A stretch of DNA of 7,171 nucleotides from an uncultured Eubacteriales bacterium (GCA_900546255.1 URCB01000079.1:1-7171); one strand, 5' to 3'; positions 1 through 5,874 are shown, numbered from the stretch's first letter. Notes: generated by a model from the sequence alone, not told the origin. A program made the numbers and translations.

Positions 1-76
1 GGGCCTGTAGCTCAGTTGGGAGAGCGTTCGGTTCGCATCCGAGAGGTCAAGGGTTCAAGTCCCTCCAGGTCCACCA
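1..76 (+). tRNA. tRNA-Ala, anticodon CGC
   Basis: A full cloverleaf can be drawn with CCA encoded at 74-76. The acceptor stem is 1-7 with 66-72 and the D stem is 10-13 with 22-25. The anticodon stem is 27-31 with 39-43, and the 7-base loop reads TTCGCAT, so positions 34-36 are CGC, which decodes the alanine codon GCG. The acceptor stem contains G3:U70, the classic alanine identity pair, which supports the assignment independently of the anticodon. The T loop reads TTCAAGT. The outermost T-stem pair (49:65) is an A-C mismatch; the other four pairs are Watson-Crick. The gene begins at the first base of the window, so its promoter lies outside. Confidence 0.96.
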
Positions 77-77
77 C

Positions 78-116
78 ACCTGCGGTGAGCAATTCGCGCA
101 CCGCAGGTTTTTCTTT
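78..116 (+). terminator. Intrinsic terminator after the tRNA gene
   Basis: A perfect 10-bp inverted repeat (78-87 with 99-108) closes an 11-base loop and runs into a T-rich tract (108-116). It begins one base after the encoded CCA, so it ends the tRNA transcript. Confidence 0.88.
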
Positions 117-132
117 ATTCTGAAGTTTTGTG

Positions 133-159
133 CCCGCGCTTGTAGCGGGTATCTTTTTT
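133..159 (+). terminator. Possible second (tandem) terminator
   Basis: A 5-bp GC stem (CCCGC 133-137 with GCGGG 145-149) with a 7-base loop is followed by a run of T ending at 159. It is short, but its place just behind the first terminator suggests a back-up stop for tRNA read-through. Confidence 0.4.
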
Positions 160-186
160 GTCAACATGACCCATACTCCGTGTCAA

Positions 187-227
187 AAACACGAAAAGCA
201 GCAGCCCTCCGGTACGGAGGGCTGCTG
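187..227 (-). terminator. Intrinsic terminator of the cat-like gene
   Basis: A perfect 13-bp inverted repeat (199-211 with 215-227) with a 3-base loop lies six bases past the cat-like stop codon. On the minus strand it is followed by a T-rich stretch (CTTTTCGTGTTTTTG). The plus-strand side has only three T, so the minus strand is the functional direction. Confidence 0.85.
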
Positions 228-233
228 TTTCCT

Positions 234-869
234 TTACCGTAAAGAATCGATCCATTCCTGCACTTCGCGAAAAAAGCGGGAAAGATGAAAGCCATCGGCA
301 ACGGCGTGGTGAATGTTCATGGTCAGTGGCATCACCAGCTTGCCCTGCTCTTTCTCATACCGTCCCCAGGTGATCACGGGGGCTAAAAAGGTTCCCTCGT
401 CAAACACATGCACATCGAAATGCTGATACCTCACCCAGGGCAGACAGGATACATCGAAAAAATTCGGTGGCTGATGGGCCAAAATCGCTCGGCGATCCCG
501 GTATTCCACGCGGTTCCGCAGGAAGCGGGCGTGAAACGCAAACAGGTCCTCCGAAAATGGCGTCACCATCTTGGTGAAATTCCCATCCTCTGGGTGGAAG
601 TCTGCATAGCTGGGCCAGACGGATGCCCACTGAATCAGCTTTCCCTGAGGATCCCATCCGTATTTAAACGCATCGTGGGCATTGACCACCTTGGACACGC
701 CCCAGATCATCAGGGGGTAGAACTTCATGCCCTGCCGCTTGGCAAAGGCTACCAGCGGCGTCACATCCATCTCCACCGTCAGGCTCATGACAATGCGCAT
801 TCTTTGGATGTAAAACTGAAACAGATCCTTTCTGTCCCATGCTTCCAACTCGACGATTCGATATTCCAT
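234..869 (-). CDS. Chloramphenicol acetyltransferase-like (CatA-like) O-acetyltransferase
   Basis: This 211-residue protein has the length and motif order of type A chloramphenicol acetyltransferases, trimeric cytosolic enzymes that move acetyl from acetyl-CoA to the 3-hydroxyl of chloramphenicol. Visible family blocks are FYPLMIWGVSKVVNAH (50-65), SCLPWVRYQHFDV (141-153) and the active-site motif HHAVADGFH (187-195), with H188 as the expected catalytic base and D192 as the structural aspartate. The family signature usually has Cys where this protein has Ala191 and Gln two residues before the first His where it has Asn, so it is a divergent member. The open frame extends 22 codons further upstream, but ATG at 869 is chosen because AAAGGAG sits 7 bases before it. 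It lies downstream of a leader ORF and a hairpin abutting its ribosome binding site, which suggests inducible translation. Activity on chloramphenicol is inferred; another acceptor is possible. Confidence 0.9.
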   Translation of the reverse strand: MEYRIVELEAWDRKDLFQFYIQRMRIVMSLTVEMDVTPLVAFAKRQGMKFYPLMIWGVSKVVNAHDAFKYGWDPQGKLIQWASVWPSYADFHPEDGNFTKMVTPFSEDLFAFHARFLRNRVEYRDRRAILAHQPPNFFDVSCLPWVRYQHFDVHVFDEGTFLAPVITWGRYEKEQGKLVMPLTMNIHHAVADGFHLSRFFREVQEWIDSLR

Positions 870-989
870 GGGTATTCTCCTTTGCATTTTTGTGGGGAAA
901 CAGAAATGCAAAGCCCTTTGGAACAGAAAAAACATTCTCCATACAAGTCTATCCCATCAGGCCTTGCATGGAGTATTCACAAGGCCGCG
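870..989 (-). promoter_or_regulatory. Candidate translational attenuator of the cat-like gene
   Basis: Four segments of the minus-strand transcript can pair in two exclusive ways. Segment 1 (986-979, leader codons 4-6) pairs with segment 2 (967-960) over 8 bp, one of them G-U. Segment 3 (913-904) pairs with segment 4 (889-880) as a perfect 10-bp stem with a 14-base loop, and segment 4 contains the first four bases of the cat ribosome binding site AAAGGAG (883-877). Alternatively, segment 2 (969-960) pairs with segment 3 (915-906) over 10 bp with one G-U, which dissolves both hairpins and frees the ribosome binding site. This copies the 1:2/3:4 versus 2:3 layout of ermC-type attenuators, where a drug-stalled ribosome in the leader switches the pairing. 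The structures are read from the sequence; the inducing signal is inferred. Confidence 0.68.
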
Positions 990-995
990 CTTCAT
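957..995 (-). CDS. Leader peptide MKRGLVNTPCKA of the cat-like gene
   Basis: A 12-codon ORF begins 126 bases upstream of the cat-like start. Its ribosome binding site, GGAGGTGAT ending 4 bases before ATG, matches the 3' end of 16S rRNA perfectly, the best in the window, so it is very probably translated. Codons 4-6 form one arm of a hairpin and codons 9-12 the other; the second arm can also pair with the hairpin that abuts the cat ribosome binding site. The peptide has no function visible beyond control of the downstream gene. Similar short leaders precede inducible cat and erm genes, although the peptide sequence itself is not one I recognise. Confidence 0.66.
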   Translation of the reverse strand: MKRGLVNTPCKA

Positions 996-1019
996 GGTAT
1001 CACCTCCCACCAAACATCT

Positions 1020-1025
1020 CTTATA
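1020..1025 (-). promoter_or_regulatory. Possible -10 element for leader and cat-like gene
   Basis: TATAAG on the minus strand would start a transcript near 1012, just ahead of the leader ribosome binding site (1000-1008). No -35 box is seen at the right distance, and no terminator separates this point from the SRPBCC gene that ends at 1050, so the leader and cat-like gene may instead be read through from upstream. Confidence 0.28.
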
Positions 1026-1049
1026 AAACCGAATTCTTCTTGCTTCTGC

Positions 1050-1463
1050 CTAGCTGTCCTCGTGGGTGCAGGCTTGCAATGCATTCCGCAGGTCCGCCAC
1101 GAACCGCGCCTGCTGCTTGCGCAGATATCGTTTGACAAAGGGCCGCAGCAGAGGGTTTTTCACGTGCAGCGTCTCTGTAAACTGGATGGCTGTCTCCGCT
1201 CCCTTTCCCGAGAACAGACCTACCCAGTGACCGCGCATCCGACGGTTCTCCATATCCAGCTCCCATCGCCGCCCAGGTTCTGCGGCGGTGATGGTAAACA
1301 AGGTCTGCGCACCCGTCTGCGTGTGTTCCACAAATTGTTCCGCCGAGAGGACCTCTGTCCGGGATAAGTCACTTCGCCAGCTGTAATCCTCTACCCCTGT
1401 CACCACGGTCCAAACCTGCTGGACATCCCCTGGCAATACGGCGGTCATGTGAACGGTAACCAT
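1050..1463 (-). CDS. SRPBCC-fold (polyketide cyclase/START-like) protein
   Basis: This 137-residue protein fits the small helix-grip SRPBCC superfamily, which binds hydrophobic ligands in a deep cavity. The N-terminal strand and helix (PGDVQQVWTVVTGVEDYSWR, about 11-30), the middle strands (FTITAAEPGRRWELDM, about 56-71; RMRGHWVGLF, about 74-83; TAIQFTETLHV, about 91-101) and a long C-terminal helix (about 105-131) follow the fold order. The ligand cannot be told. The frame continues 25 codons upstream, but the ATG at 1463 is preferred because GGGGGAAG lies just before it and the extra residues do not match the fold. An extended -10 promoter about 35 bases upstream and the terminator at 1533-1580 separate it from the preceding genes. 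The leader ORF and cat-like gene follow after 54 bases without a terminator, so co-transcription is possible. Confidence 0.82.
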   Translation of the reverse strand: MVTVHMTAVLPGDVQQVWTVVTGVEDYSWRSDLSRTEVLSAEQFVEHTQTGAQTLFTITAAEPGRRWELDMENRRMRGHWVGLFSGKGAETAIQFTETLHVKNPLLRPFVKRYLRKQQARFVADLRNALQACTHEDS

Positions 1464-1496
1464 CTTCTTCCCCCTTTTGGGAACGCTGTTATCTAG

Positions 1497-1505
1497 AGCA
1501 TACCA
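1497..1505 (-). promoter_or_regulatory. Extended -10 promoter of the SRPBCC gene
   Basis: The minus strand reads TGGTATGCT, an extended -10 (TGN plus TATGCT). The expected start near 1490 gives a 5' UTR of about 27 bases to the ATG at 1463. No convincing -35 box is present, which is usual for extended -10 promoters. Confidence 0.42.
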
Positions 1506-1532
1506 CAGGCAGCCAGAAAAAGAAAGGGCTCG

Positions 1533-1580
1533 CAGCAAAAAGCGCCCTCCGCGGCCCTGTCTGAGGCCACGGAAGGCGCT
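1533..1580 (-). terminator. Strong intrinsic terminator after the NrdD-tail-like gene
   Basis: A 16-bp stem (1541-1556 with 1565-1580, two G-U pairs on the minus-strand RNA) with an 8-base loop is followed on the minus strand by TTTTTGC. It starts 12 bases after the stop codon at 1593. Confidence 0.9.
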
Positions 1581-1592
1581 GGCAAAACGGCG

Positions 1593-1862
1593 TTACATCC
1601 CGTGTTTCACGCGATCCTGTTCTTCTGCCCGTTTGGCATTGTTGAAGCGGTCTAACGTTCCCACCAGATAGCCGGTGATCCGACGGATGCGCTGGAAGGG
1701 CACAGGGACAAACACAGGCAGAATGCCATACTCATCTGGCTTTCCTGTACGGCGGATGGAGATTTCTTGGACCGTGCGTCCTTCCTCCTGTTCCATCATG
1801 GCGATGGCGGCCCGCACAATCTGTTCGGGAATCTGCTCCGGATTGTTGATTTTTACGTCCAT
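1593..1862 (-). CDS. Small protein with an NrdD-like glycyl-radical C-terminal motif
   Basis: This 89-residue protein ends in RRITGYLVGTLDRFNNAKRA (60-79) followed by a conserved-looking RVKH (84-87). The pattern RVxGYL, then FN, K, E and RVKH, is the C-terminal end of class III anaerobic ribonucleoside-triphosphate reductase (NrdD), where the Gly of GYL carries the radical made by NrdG; here that is G64. A full NrdD has about 700 residues, and nothing of its barrel is present here. There is also no cysteine at all, so the zinc-binding CxxC pairs that normally precede the radical loop are missing. The N-terminal 55 residues are not recognised. The start is fixed by AGGAGG nine bases before ATG. 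It lies 39 bases downstream of a small membrane-protein gene, probably in one transcript, and ends at a strong terminator. It may be a stand-alone radical domain or a relative that lost chemistry; family membership is more certain than function. Confidence 0.75.
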   Translation of the reverse strand: MDVKINNPEQIPEQIVRAAIAMMEQEEGRTVQEISIRRTGKPDEYGILPVFVPVPFQRIRRITGYLVGTLDRFNNAKRAEEQDRVKHGM

Positions 1863-1901
1863 GCTGGGTTGCCTCCTGTCTTATGGGTTGCTTTGATTCT
1901 A

Positions 1902-2189
1902 TCAGGGATCCTCCCTCGACGCTGTGACAAAGTCACCTGGATGCCTCCCATCCTTTCGATCTTCTTTGGGCGACGGACTGGAAGGGCTCGGTTTCCCGCA
2001 CTCCCTGTGTTTTGCCCGCTCACTTTGAGAACCAAAATAAAACGCAATGACCACGGAAAAGATGGTCAAAAATTCCTGGCTGGAGACACGCCCTGCCAAG
2101 GTAAGGGCCACAAACACCACCGTCAAAAGGATGGTAACAATGCTTTTGACACAAAGCAGATCACGCAACCGCTGACGCCAAGTTACCAT
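1902..2189 (-). CDS. Small two-helix membrane protein, holin-like in layout, unknown function
   Basis: This 95-residue protein has a basic N-terminus (WRQRLRD), a first hydrophobic segment at about 14-33, a short turn with Gly and Arg, and a second segment at about 39-53 ending in YFGSQSERAK. A hydrophilic, proline- and charge-rich tail follows (60-95). Two helices with a charged tail resemble small phage holins, but no lysis or phage genes are nearby and the resemblance is only topological. GGGAGGG lies 8 bases before the ATG. The NrdD-tail-like gene follows 39 bases after the stop without a terminator, so the two are probably co-transcribed. The aminotransferase promoter on the other strand starts about 75 bases away, making this a divergent pair. 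Confidence 0.68.
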   Translation of the reverse strand: MVTWRQRLRDLLCVKSIVTILLTVVFVALTLAGRVSSQEFLTIFSVVIAFYFGSQSERAKHRECGKPSPSSPSPKEDRKDGRHPGDFVTASREDP

Positions 2190-2262
2190 AAAGGTTTCCC
2201 TCCCTTTCCCCGCGGTATGCTCATTCCTCTGAAATCCTCTCCGTTCTTATCTTGGATAGCAA

Positions 2263-2291
2263 TTGACTTTTCGTCCATACAGACGTACAAT
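2263..2291 (+). promoter_or_regulatory. Sigma-A type promoter of the aminotransferase
   Basis: TTGACT (2263-2268) and TACAAT (2286-2291) are separated by exactly 17 bases, each one base from consensus. The expected start is near 2298, giving a short leader of about 50 bases with room for the ribosome binding site but no riboswitch. Confidence 0.8.
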
Positions 2292-2347
2292 AGTGTCAAC
2301 GCAATCCCCGACTCTACGCGCAAATAGGAAAAACCGGAGGTATGGAC

Positions 2348-3541
2348 ATGAAGTTTTCTAGCAAAGTAAAGAAGTGCGGTCTGTCCCCTATGCGGAAGTT
2401 CCACCCCTACGCAGTCGCAGCGGAAGCCAAGGGCCGCAAGATCTATCATCTGAACATCGGCCAGCCCGACGTGGAAACCCCGCCTCAGTTCTTTGAGGCA
2501 GTGCGTAACTTCCAGGCCCCTGTCCTGGAGTACGCCCCTTCCCCTGGGGTACCGGAACTGATCGACGCCATCCAGTCCTATTATGATAAACTGAACATGC
2601 ACTTTGAAAAGGATGAGATCCTCATCACCACCGGTGGTTCGGAGGCACTGTCCATCGTCTTCCAGTGCATCTTGGACGACGGGGACGAGGTTCTGATCCC
2701 CGAGCCCTTCTACCCCAACTACAGCACCATGGTGTACACCACCGGCGCCAGCATCCACCCCATCCCCACCTCTCCGGAAGAGGGGTACCGGTATGCCGAC
2801 CGGGCCAAGATCGAGGCCCAGATCAACGAACACACCCGGGCCATTGTGTGCACCAATCCCGGCAACCCCACCGGCGTGGTCCTCACCCCTGAGGAGCAGC
2901 GCCTGATGTGCGACATCGCCAAGGAGCACAACCTCTTCCTCATCGGGGACGAGGCTTACCGGGAGTTCGTCTACGCCGGTGAGCCCCTGCAGTCCTTCGG
3001 GGAGTATGCCGATGCTGCGGAAAACATCATCGTCATCGACACCGTCTCCAAGCGGTTCTCCGCCTGCGGCGCCCGAGTGGGCTGCATCCTCAGCCGCAAC
3101 CATGAGCTGCTGGGCGAGGCCATGAAATACTGCCAGGCCCGCCTCTCCGTGGCAACCCTGGACCAAGTGGCTTCCGCTGCCCTGTATCAGGTGGGTCCGG
3201 AGTACTTTGCCGCCGTGCGCGAGGAATACAAGCGCCGCCGGGATACCGTGGTGGCCAAGCTGGCTCAGATCCCCGGCGTCATCTGCGAGTGCCCCAAGGG
3301 CGCCTTCTACCTCATGGCTGCCCTGCCGGTGGACGATGCCGACAAGTTCCAGCAATGGCTGTTGGAGGAATTCGAGGACAACGGCGACACTGTGATGTTC
3401 GCCCCCGGCGAGCCCTTCTATGCCACCCCTGGCAAGGGAAAGAACGAGGTCCGCATCGCCTACGTCCTGAAGCAGGCCGACCTGGAACGGGCCATGGACC
3501 TGCTGGCCAAGGGCATCGAGGCCTATAACAAAAGATCCTGA
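2348..3541 (+). CDS. PLP-dependent class I/II aminotransferase (aspartate aminotransferase-like)
   Basis: The 397-residue protein is a cytosolic fold-type I aminotransferase of the usual family length, moving an amino group from an amino acid to a 2-oxo acid. Numbered from the preferred start, motifs are NIGQPD (36-41), the GGSEA cofactor-phosphate loop (97-101), NPGNPTG (170-176), GDEAY (200-204), the Schiff-base lysine K235 in SKRFSACGARVG (234-245) and the substrate carboxylate arginine R369 in VRIAYVL. An ATG two codons earlier (2342) is only one base from GGAGG (2336-2340); the second ATG at 2348 has the ideal 7-base gap and is chosen. It has its own promoter and terminator, so it is monocistronic. 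Codons are strongly biased to C or G in the third position, which suggests good expression and explains the long false antisense frame opposite it. The amino-acid substrate cannot be decided from the sequence; aspartate, alanine or aromatic acids are possible. Confidence 0.92.
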   Translation: MKFSSKVKKCGLSPMRKFHPYAVAAEAKGRKIYHLNIGQPDVETPPQFFEAVRNFQAPVLEYAPSPGVPELIDAIQSYYDKLNMHFEKDEILITTGGSEALSIVFQCILDDGDEVLIPEPFYPNYSTMVYTTGASIHPIPTSPEEGYRYADRAKIEAQINEHTRAIVCTNPGNPTGVVLTPEEQRLMCDIAKEHNLFLIGDEAYREFVYAGEPLQSFGEYADAAENIIVIDTVSKRFSACGARVGCILSRNHELLGEAMKYCQARLSVATLDQVASAALYQVGPEYFAAVREEYKRRRDTVVAKLAQIPGVICECPKGAFYLMAALPVDDADKFQQWLLEEFEDNGDTVMFAPGEPFYATPGKGKNEVRIAYVLKQADLERAMDLLAKGIEAYNKRS

Positions 3542-3562
3542 GCGTTCCACGCTGTAATATGA

Positions 3563-3601
3563 GCCGCCCTGTGTGCACCTGCGCACAGGGCGGCATGTTT
3601 T
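3563..3601 (+). terminator. Intrinsic terminator of the aminotransferase
   Basis: A 14-bp stem (3563-3576 with 3581-3594, one G-U) with a 4-base loop is followed by ATGTTTTC. It lies between two converging genes. On the minus strand it directly follows the GH25 stop codon but lacks a T run there, so it could serve that gene only weakly. Confidence 0.82.
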
Positions 3602-4845
3602 CACGCAGCAGAGGAATATTTCAGCAGGAAACGGTCCGCCAGCACGGCCATTTGGGCCCGGTCCGCCATCGCGTTGGGGGCCAAGGTGTCCGAGGCCGTG
3701 CCCTGCAGGATGCCCTCTGCCACGGCCCATTGGACCGCTTCCTGGGCCCAGGGCGCCACGGCCCCCCGGTCTGCATACCGGCTCAGAGAGGCCTGCCCGC
3801 TGACATCATACCCTGCCTCCTGCCCATAGCGATAGAGGAACACCGCCATCTCCTGGCGGGTCACCGCCTGGGTGGGCGCAAAATACGACGCCCCGACCCC
3901 CTGGGCAATGCCTTTCTCCTCCGCCCAACGGACGGCGGAAGCATACCAGGCATCCGCCGGGACATCCACAAACCCAAAGGGCCCCGTCACCGCCGGCTCT
4001 CCCGCCATGCGGTAGAGGAGGGTTACCACCTCAGCCCGCTGAGCAGGGCGGTCTGGGGCAAACCGGTCCGAGGTCACCCCTTGTATCAGATTCTTTTGAT
4101 AGAGGTCCCCCACTGCCGGGCCATACCAGGCCTGGGGGGAGACATCCACAAAGGGTCGGTTGGTCTCCTCTACAAACACCCCGTCGGTAAACCGATCCAG
4201 GTCTACATTCCCAGAGATGCCGGGGACCCGCCCGTTGTCCGCATACTGAAACCCCACCCAGCTGCGCCAGTGACCAATGGACGCCGGCTCACTGGGCCCG
4301 TAGTCTGCAATCCATAAGGGGTAGCGGGTGAGTTCTGCCTCCCAGATGGAGGCTGCACTGTAAGCGTTGGTATAGAACACCGGCGTGATGCCGGTGCGGG
4401 ACTCCAGCGTTTCCGCAAAGGCCAGCGCAATGGCGTTCAGCTCCGCCTTAGAGAGGCTGCCATACTGCTCAAAGTCTACCGCTGGGCGGCAGTCATACGG
4501 GACTTCCCGGATCAGTTCGGCGAAATAGGCTGCCTGCTGACGTGCCTGGGCAGTATTCGTCGCTGTCACATAGAAATAGAACCCTGTTTTCATGCCCGCT
4601 TGGCGGGCGTTGGCAGCGTTTTCGCGGAAACGTGTGTCTTCCGCGTGTCCATACCCTGCCCGAATATACACGACCTCTTTTCCTGAGGCTCTTACTTGGG
4701 CAAAGTCGATGGCCCCTTGCCAGACGCTGACATCCAACCCCCGGTATGTGGCCGCCTGGGCCCCCACTGGCAAAGCAGTCAGGGCCAGGAGAAGAAGGAC
4801 CGCGCCAATCCGTAGTATCCAATTTCGTTTCATTGCATTCACCAT
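3601..4845 (-). CDS. Secreted GH25 muramidase (lysozyme) with three SLH cell-wall anchor repeats
   Basis: This 414-residue exported protein has a signal peptide (basic MKRNW, a leucine-rich core, likely cleavage after VGAQA near 31). A glycoside hydrolase family 25 domain follows at about 34-225: GLDVSVWQG (D38), VDFEQYG with the DxE pair D124/E126, WIADYG (D181) and the terminal NVDLDRF strand. This family cleaves the MurNAc-GlcNAc bond of peptidoglycan. Three S-layer homology repeats follow (FVDVSPQAWY from 232, FVDVPADAWY from 292, YADRGAVAPWA from 357), expected to bind pyruvylated wall polymer and hold the enzyme on the cell surface. The third repeat is more degenerate. The start is uncertain: ATG at 4845 has little Shine-Dalgarno, while ATG at 4833 has GGTGA five bases before it; both keep the signal peptide. 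Its neighbour UppP also serves wall synthesis, but each has its own transcript. A role in wall remodelling is inferred. Confidence 0.92.
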   Translation of the reverse strand: MVNAMKRNWILRIGAVLLLLALTALPVGAQAATYRGLDVSVWQGAIDFAQVRASGKEVVYIRAGYGHAEDTRFRENAANARQAGMKTGFYFYVTATNTAQARQQAAYFAELIREVPYDCRPAVDFEQYGSLSKAELNAIALAFAETLESRTGITPVFYTNAYSAASIWEAELTRYPLWIADYGPSEPASIGHWRSWVGFQYADNGRVPGISGNVDLDRFTDGVFVEETNRPFVDVSPQAWYGPAVGDLYQKNLIQGVTSDRFAPDRPAQRAEVVTLLYRMAGEPAVTGPFGFVDVPADAWYASAVRWAEEKGIAQGVGASYFAPTQAVTRQEMAVFLYRYGQEAGYDVSGQASLSRYADRGAVAPWAQEAVQWAVAEGILQGTASDTLAPNAMADRAQMAVLADRFLLKYSSAA

Positions 4846-4866
4846 AGCTTTCTTTGGGATCGGTCC

Positions 4867-4896
4867 ATTCTATGCCGCCCCTGTCGCTTTGGTGAA
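4867..4896 (-). promoter_or_regulatory. Probable promoter of the GH25-SLH gene
   Basis: On the minus strand TTCACC (4896-4891) and TAGAAT (4872-4867) are 18 bases apart, matching consensus at 4 and 5 of 6 positions. The expected start lies about 15-30 bases before the two candidate ATGs. Confidence 0.45.
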
Positions 4897-4916
4897 AACC
4901 ATGGCAGAAGATAGCG

Positions 4917-4960
4917 AACCCCGCCGGCAGTCCTCAAAAGACTGCCAGCGGGGTTTTCTT
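4917..4960. terminator. Hairpin terminator downstream of uppP, probably bidirectional
   Basis: A 16-bp inverted repeat (4917-4932 with 4940-4955, one mismatch that is G-U on the minus-strand RNA) has a 7-base loop and lies four bases past the uppP stop. The best T run (TTTTCTTT) is on the plus-strand side; the minus-strand side reads TTCGCTATCTTC. It must stop uppP transcripts by position, yet its tail fits plus-strand RNA better. Confidence 0.75.
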
Positions 4961-5793
4961 TACCGCAAGGTGAAGTAAAGGAGCACCACAGCACCCAACG
5001 CGATGCGGTACCATCCGAACACCTTAAAGTCATGCTTCTTAATATATCCCATCAGGAATTTGATGACCACCAGGGAGACCAAAAAGGCCACCAAGCTCCC
5101 CACAATCAGGGTGACCAGTTCCGCACTGGTAAAGGCGAACCCAAACTGCAGCAGCTTAAACAGACTCAGGCCGAACATCACCGGCACGGCCAGGAAGAAG
5201 GTAAACTCCGCCGCCGCCACCCGGGACACGCCGATGAGCAGCGCCCCAATGATGGTAGATCCCGACCGGGAGGTGCCGGGGATAATGGACAGCACCTGGA
5301 ACAGGCCGATGAGGAAGGCGGTGCGGTAGGTGATCTCCCCCAAGGTGTTGACCTTTGGGGTGCGCTTCTTATTCCAGTTTTCAATGAGGATAAAGGCAAT
5401 ACCGTACACAATGAGGGCCGCCGCAATGACCACCGGGGTATGGAGGTGGGCCTCGATATAATCATCAAACAGGATGGTGACCACGGCCCCGGGGATGCAG
5501 GCCACCACCACTTTCAGCCACATTTGAATGGTATCCCAGCGCACGGCAGGCTGGGTGGCTGTTTTCCGCTGGAAGGGCCACATCTTCTCCCAAAAGAGGA
5601 TCACCACAGCCAGGATGGCGCCCAACTGGATGACCACCAGAAACATATCCTTAAATTCTTGGGTGATGTTCATTTGGATGAACTCATCCACCAGCAGCAT
5701 GTGCCCCGTACTGCTGATGGGGAGCCATTCCGTAATCCCTTCTACAATTCCCAGAAAGATCACTTTGATCAGTTCTATGACATGATCCATCAT
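4960..5793 (-). CDS. uppP: Undecaprenyl-diphosphatase UppP (BacA family)
   Basis: This 277-residue integral membrane protein removes one phosphate from undecaprenyl diphosphate, recycling the lipid carrier for peptidoglycan and wall polymers; the family is also known for bacitracin tolerance. The two family signatures are complete: [17 protein letters not shown] (15-31), with the glutamates E18 and E22, S28 and H31, and PGTSRSGST (172-180) with the arginine R176. About eight hydrophobic segments span the rest, including [14 protein letters not shown] (124-137) and the final [10 protein letters not shown]. Length is typical. AAAGGAGG lies 10 bases before the first of two adjacent ATG codons, and the first is taken. 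The thioesterase ends 153 bases upstream; no clear promoter was found in that gap, so read-through is possible. A strong hairpin follows the stop. Confidence 0.97.
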   Translation of the reverse strand: MMDHVIELIKVIFLGIVEGITEWLPISSTGHMLLVDEFIQMNITQEFKDMFLVVIQLGAILAVVILFWEKMWPFQRKTATQPAVRWDTIQMWLKVVVACIPGAVVTILFDDYIEAHLHTPVVIAAALIVYGIAFILIENWNKKRTPKVNTLGEITYRTAFLIGLFQVLSIIPGTSRSGSTIIGALLIGVSRVAAAEFTFFLAVPVMFGLSLFKLLQFGFAFTSAELVTLIVGSLVAFLVSLVVIKFLMGYIKKHDFKVFGWYRIALGAVVLLYFTLR

Positions 5794-5874
5794 GCAACCG
5801 CTACCTCCTTTTTCCTAAAACCTGGTATGTCTGTTCTACGCAGTGGCTGCCCAAACGATGCCACCCAGGCAGAT

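Noticed and set aside
870..935. N-terminal extension of the cat-like protein to an ATG at 935
   Set aside because: The extension would cover the hairpin and ribosome binding site that precede ATG 869, and the CAT family begins at the internal start.
408..1367. A 319-codon plus-strand frame across the cat-like and SRPBCC genes
   Set aside because: It is antisense to two recognisable proteins, crosses their intergenic control region, has no ribosome binding site and shows no known motif.
1902..2189. Prophage lysis cassette (holin) with the GH25 protein as endolysin
   Set aside because: The GH25 protein is more than 1.4 kb away, has a signal peptide and SLH anchors, and lies beyond an unrelated oppositely oriented gene; no phage structural genes are visible.
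2271..2299. Divergent minus-strand promoter using the perfect TTGACA at 2299-2294
   Set aside because: No -10 hexamer lies 16-18 bases away; the nearest candidate (TATGGA) is only 14 bases away.
2183..3730. A 515-codon open frame on the minus strand opposite the aminotransferase
   Set aside because: It lies antisense to a gene with all PLP-enzyme motifs, reads as low-complexity Gly/Val/His-rich sequence, and is explained by the strong C/G third-position bias of the real gene.
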